Below, one piece after another: positions 7,277-7,499 of a DNA stretch of 7,499 nucleotides (position 1 is the stretch's first letter; every line of letters starts with the position of its first letter). Both the position numbers and the translations under genes were made by a program. The notes beneath the pieces are model-generated. The model had not been told where the DNA came from. It saw only the letters and a program-made list of their open reading frames with translations, and made no database searches. Source of the DNA: Gammaproteobacteria bacterium (GTDB lineage: Bacteria > Pseudomonadota > Gammaproteobacteria > SZUA-140); NCBI GenBank assembly GCA_026994735.1, contig JALWQD010000107.1, positions 1 through 7,499 on the forward strand, in the 5' to 3' direction.

Positions 7277-7293
7277 TGTCGGAAAACTTTACA
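7277..7293 (+). promoter_or_regulatory. Candidate activator box TGTCGGAAAACTTTACA
   Basis: This 17-base element has TGT and ACA outer ends. Its centre lies about 138 bases upstream of the transcription start predicted from the sigma-54 element, a normal distance for an enhancer of a sigma-54 activator. I associate TGTCGG/TTTACA-type boxes with genes of the PEP-CTERM/exosortase regulon (PrsK/PrsR with RpoN), but that is from memory and not verifiable here. It could also be chance sequence in the 3' region of the hydrolase transcript. Confidence 0.35.
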
Positions 7294-7331
7294 TCTTCTC
7301 TGCTGATGTCATGTATTGATTTTACTTGCCA

Positions 7332-7346
7332 TTCAAGTCACTTGAA
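7332..7346. repeat. Perfect inverted repeat TTCAAG-TCA-CTTGAA
   Basis: Two perfect 6-base arms with a 3-base spacer form a 15-base palindrome. It abuts the terminator and shares two bases (7345-7346) with the terminator's 5' arm. It could be a dimeric regulator site for the outward promoter or a minor hairpin before the terminator. Confidence 0.4.
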
Positions 7347-7380
7347 AAACGTATCCCGAACAATAGGATGCGTTTTTTTT
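7345..7380 (+). terminator. Intrinsic (Rho-independent) terminator after the hydrolase gene
   Basis: The 5' arm AAAAACGTATCC (7345-7356) pairs with GGATGCGTTTTT (7366-7377) over 12 positions with one G-U pair and a 9-base loop. A run of eight T (7373-7380) completes the signal. The A-rich arm means it may also act on transcripts from the other strand. It ends the transcription unit 85 bases after the hydrolase stop and separates it from the next promoter. Confidence 0.88.
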
Positions 7381-7395
7381 GTCATTTTATAATGA

Positions 7396-7413
7396 TTGGC
7401 CTGATACTTGCTT
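7396..7413 (+). promoter_or_regulatory. Sigma-54 (RpoN) -24/-12 promoter directed out of the window
   Basis: TTGGCCTGATACTTGCTT has the invariant GG (7398-7399) and GC (7410-7411) with exactly 10 bases between. It agrees well with the consensus TGGCACG-N4-TTGCT: TGGC and TTGCT match in full, with two mismatches in the middle. Transcription should start near 7423. It lies just past a strong terminator, so it sits where a new unit is expected to begin. Sigma-54 promoters need an enhancer-binding activator, possibly at the box at 7277-7293. Confidence 0.6.
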
Positions 7414-7499
7414 GTGGTAACTGCTGCCTTTTCGCAGGCCTTACCGGTGACTTGCATACACTGGCGTATACCACTAGGTTCATTAGCCGACGTGCGGGT

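Larger units (their letters stand above)
7261..7499 (+). other. Intergenic region with terminator and outward promoter
   Basis: These 239 bases to the window edge hold no convincing gene on either strand. They contain, in order, a TGTCGG...TTTACA box (7277-7293), a perfect 15-base inverted repeat (7332-7346), an intrinsic terminator (7345-7380) and a sigma-54-type promoter (7396-7413). After that promoter the sequence is a probable 5' leader; the downstream gene's start is not visible. Confidence 0.7.

Noticed and set aside
7416..7445. Imperfect hairpin GGTAA-CTGC...GCAG-TTACC near the predicted transcription start
   Set aside because: The stem is short and bulged, and half of it lies upstream of the predicted start, so it could not form fully in the RNA.
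7336..7499. A minus-strand frame open from the right edge to a stop near 7336
   Set aside because: About 54 codons with no domain; it runs through the terminator and the sigma-54 element, so chance is more likely. Sequence beyond the edge would settle it.
7447..7499. Possible start of a downstream gene at GTG 7447
   Set aside because: The frame is open to the edge, but there is no ribosome binding site and the residues do not look like a signal peptide or known domain.

Overview
The window is a stretch of a Gram-negative chromosome with a polysaccharide (exopolysaccharide or capsule type) assembly locus. All six protein genes lie on the plus strand. Base composition looks close to 50% GC by eye. 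Outer-membrane lipoprotein signals, a Wza/GumB-type exporter with a Wzz/GumC-type co-polymerase, and a probable sigma-54 promoter all point to a proteobacterium. I cannot name the genus.

Layout from left to right: (1) an outer-membrane polysaccharide export lipoprotein (1-903); (2) a Wzz/GumC-like inner-membrane chain-length co-polymerase without a kinase domain (933-2387); (3) a multi-spanning O-antigen ligase/polymerase (Wzy_C) family protein (2491-3990); (4) a GT2 glycosyltransferase (3959-4912); (5) an extended-SDR nucleotide-sugar epimerase/dehydratase/reductase (4900-5895); (6) after a gap of about 160 bp, a lipoprotein with a clan GH-A-like glycoside hydrolase fold (6058-7260). A strong intrinsic terminator follows at 7345-7380. 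It is followed by a good sigma-54 -24/-12 element (7396-7413) pointing out of the window to the right, so a new transcription unit probably starts near 7423.

How the genes fit together (inference from families and order): the SDR enzyme makes or modifies a nucleotide sugar and the GT2 enzyme adds a sugar to a lipid-linked repeat unit. The Wzy-like protein polymerises or transfers the chain, the GumC/Wzz-like protein sets chain length and couples to export, and the export lipoprotein forms the outer-membrane exit. The hydrolase lipoprotein may trim or release polymer in the periplasm or at the outer membrane, as PslG does in the Psl system. The first five genes are tightly spaced (29 bp gap, 103 bp gap, 32 bp overlap, 13 bp overlap) and are probably one operon. 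No initiating phosphoglycosyltransferase, flippase or tyrosine kinase is in the window, so the locus must continue outside it. Several genes use GTG or TTG starts.

Points worth a second look: an 84-bp in-frame, Arg/Cys-rich extra segment in the export protein bounded by CAGGC repeats; the unclassified hydrolase; the terminator/sigma-54 arrangement with an upstream TGTCGG...TTTACA box, which would fit a PEP-CTERM/exosortase-type regulon; and departures from family consensus in the GT2 and SDR enzymes. I found no CRISPR array, tRNA, rRNA, insertion sequence or phage gene.
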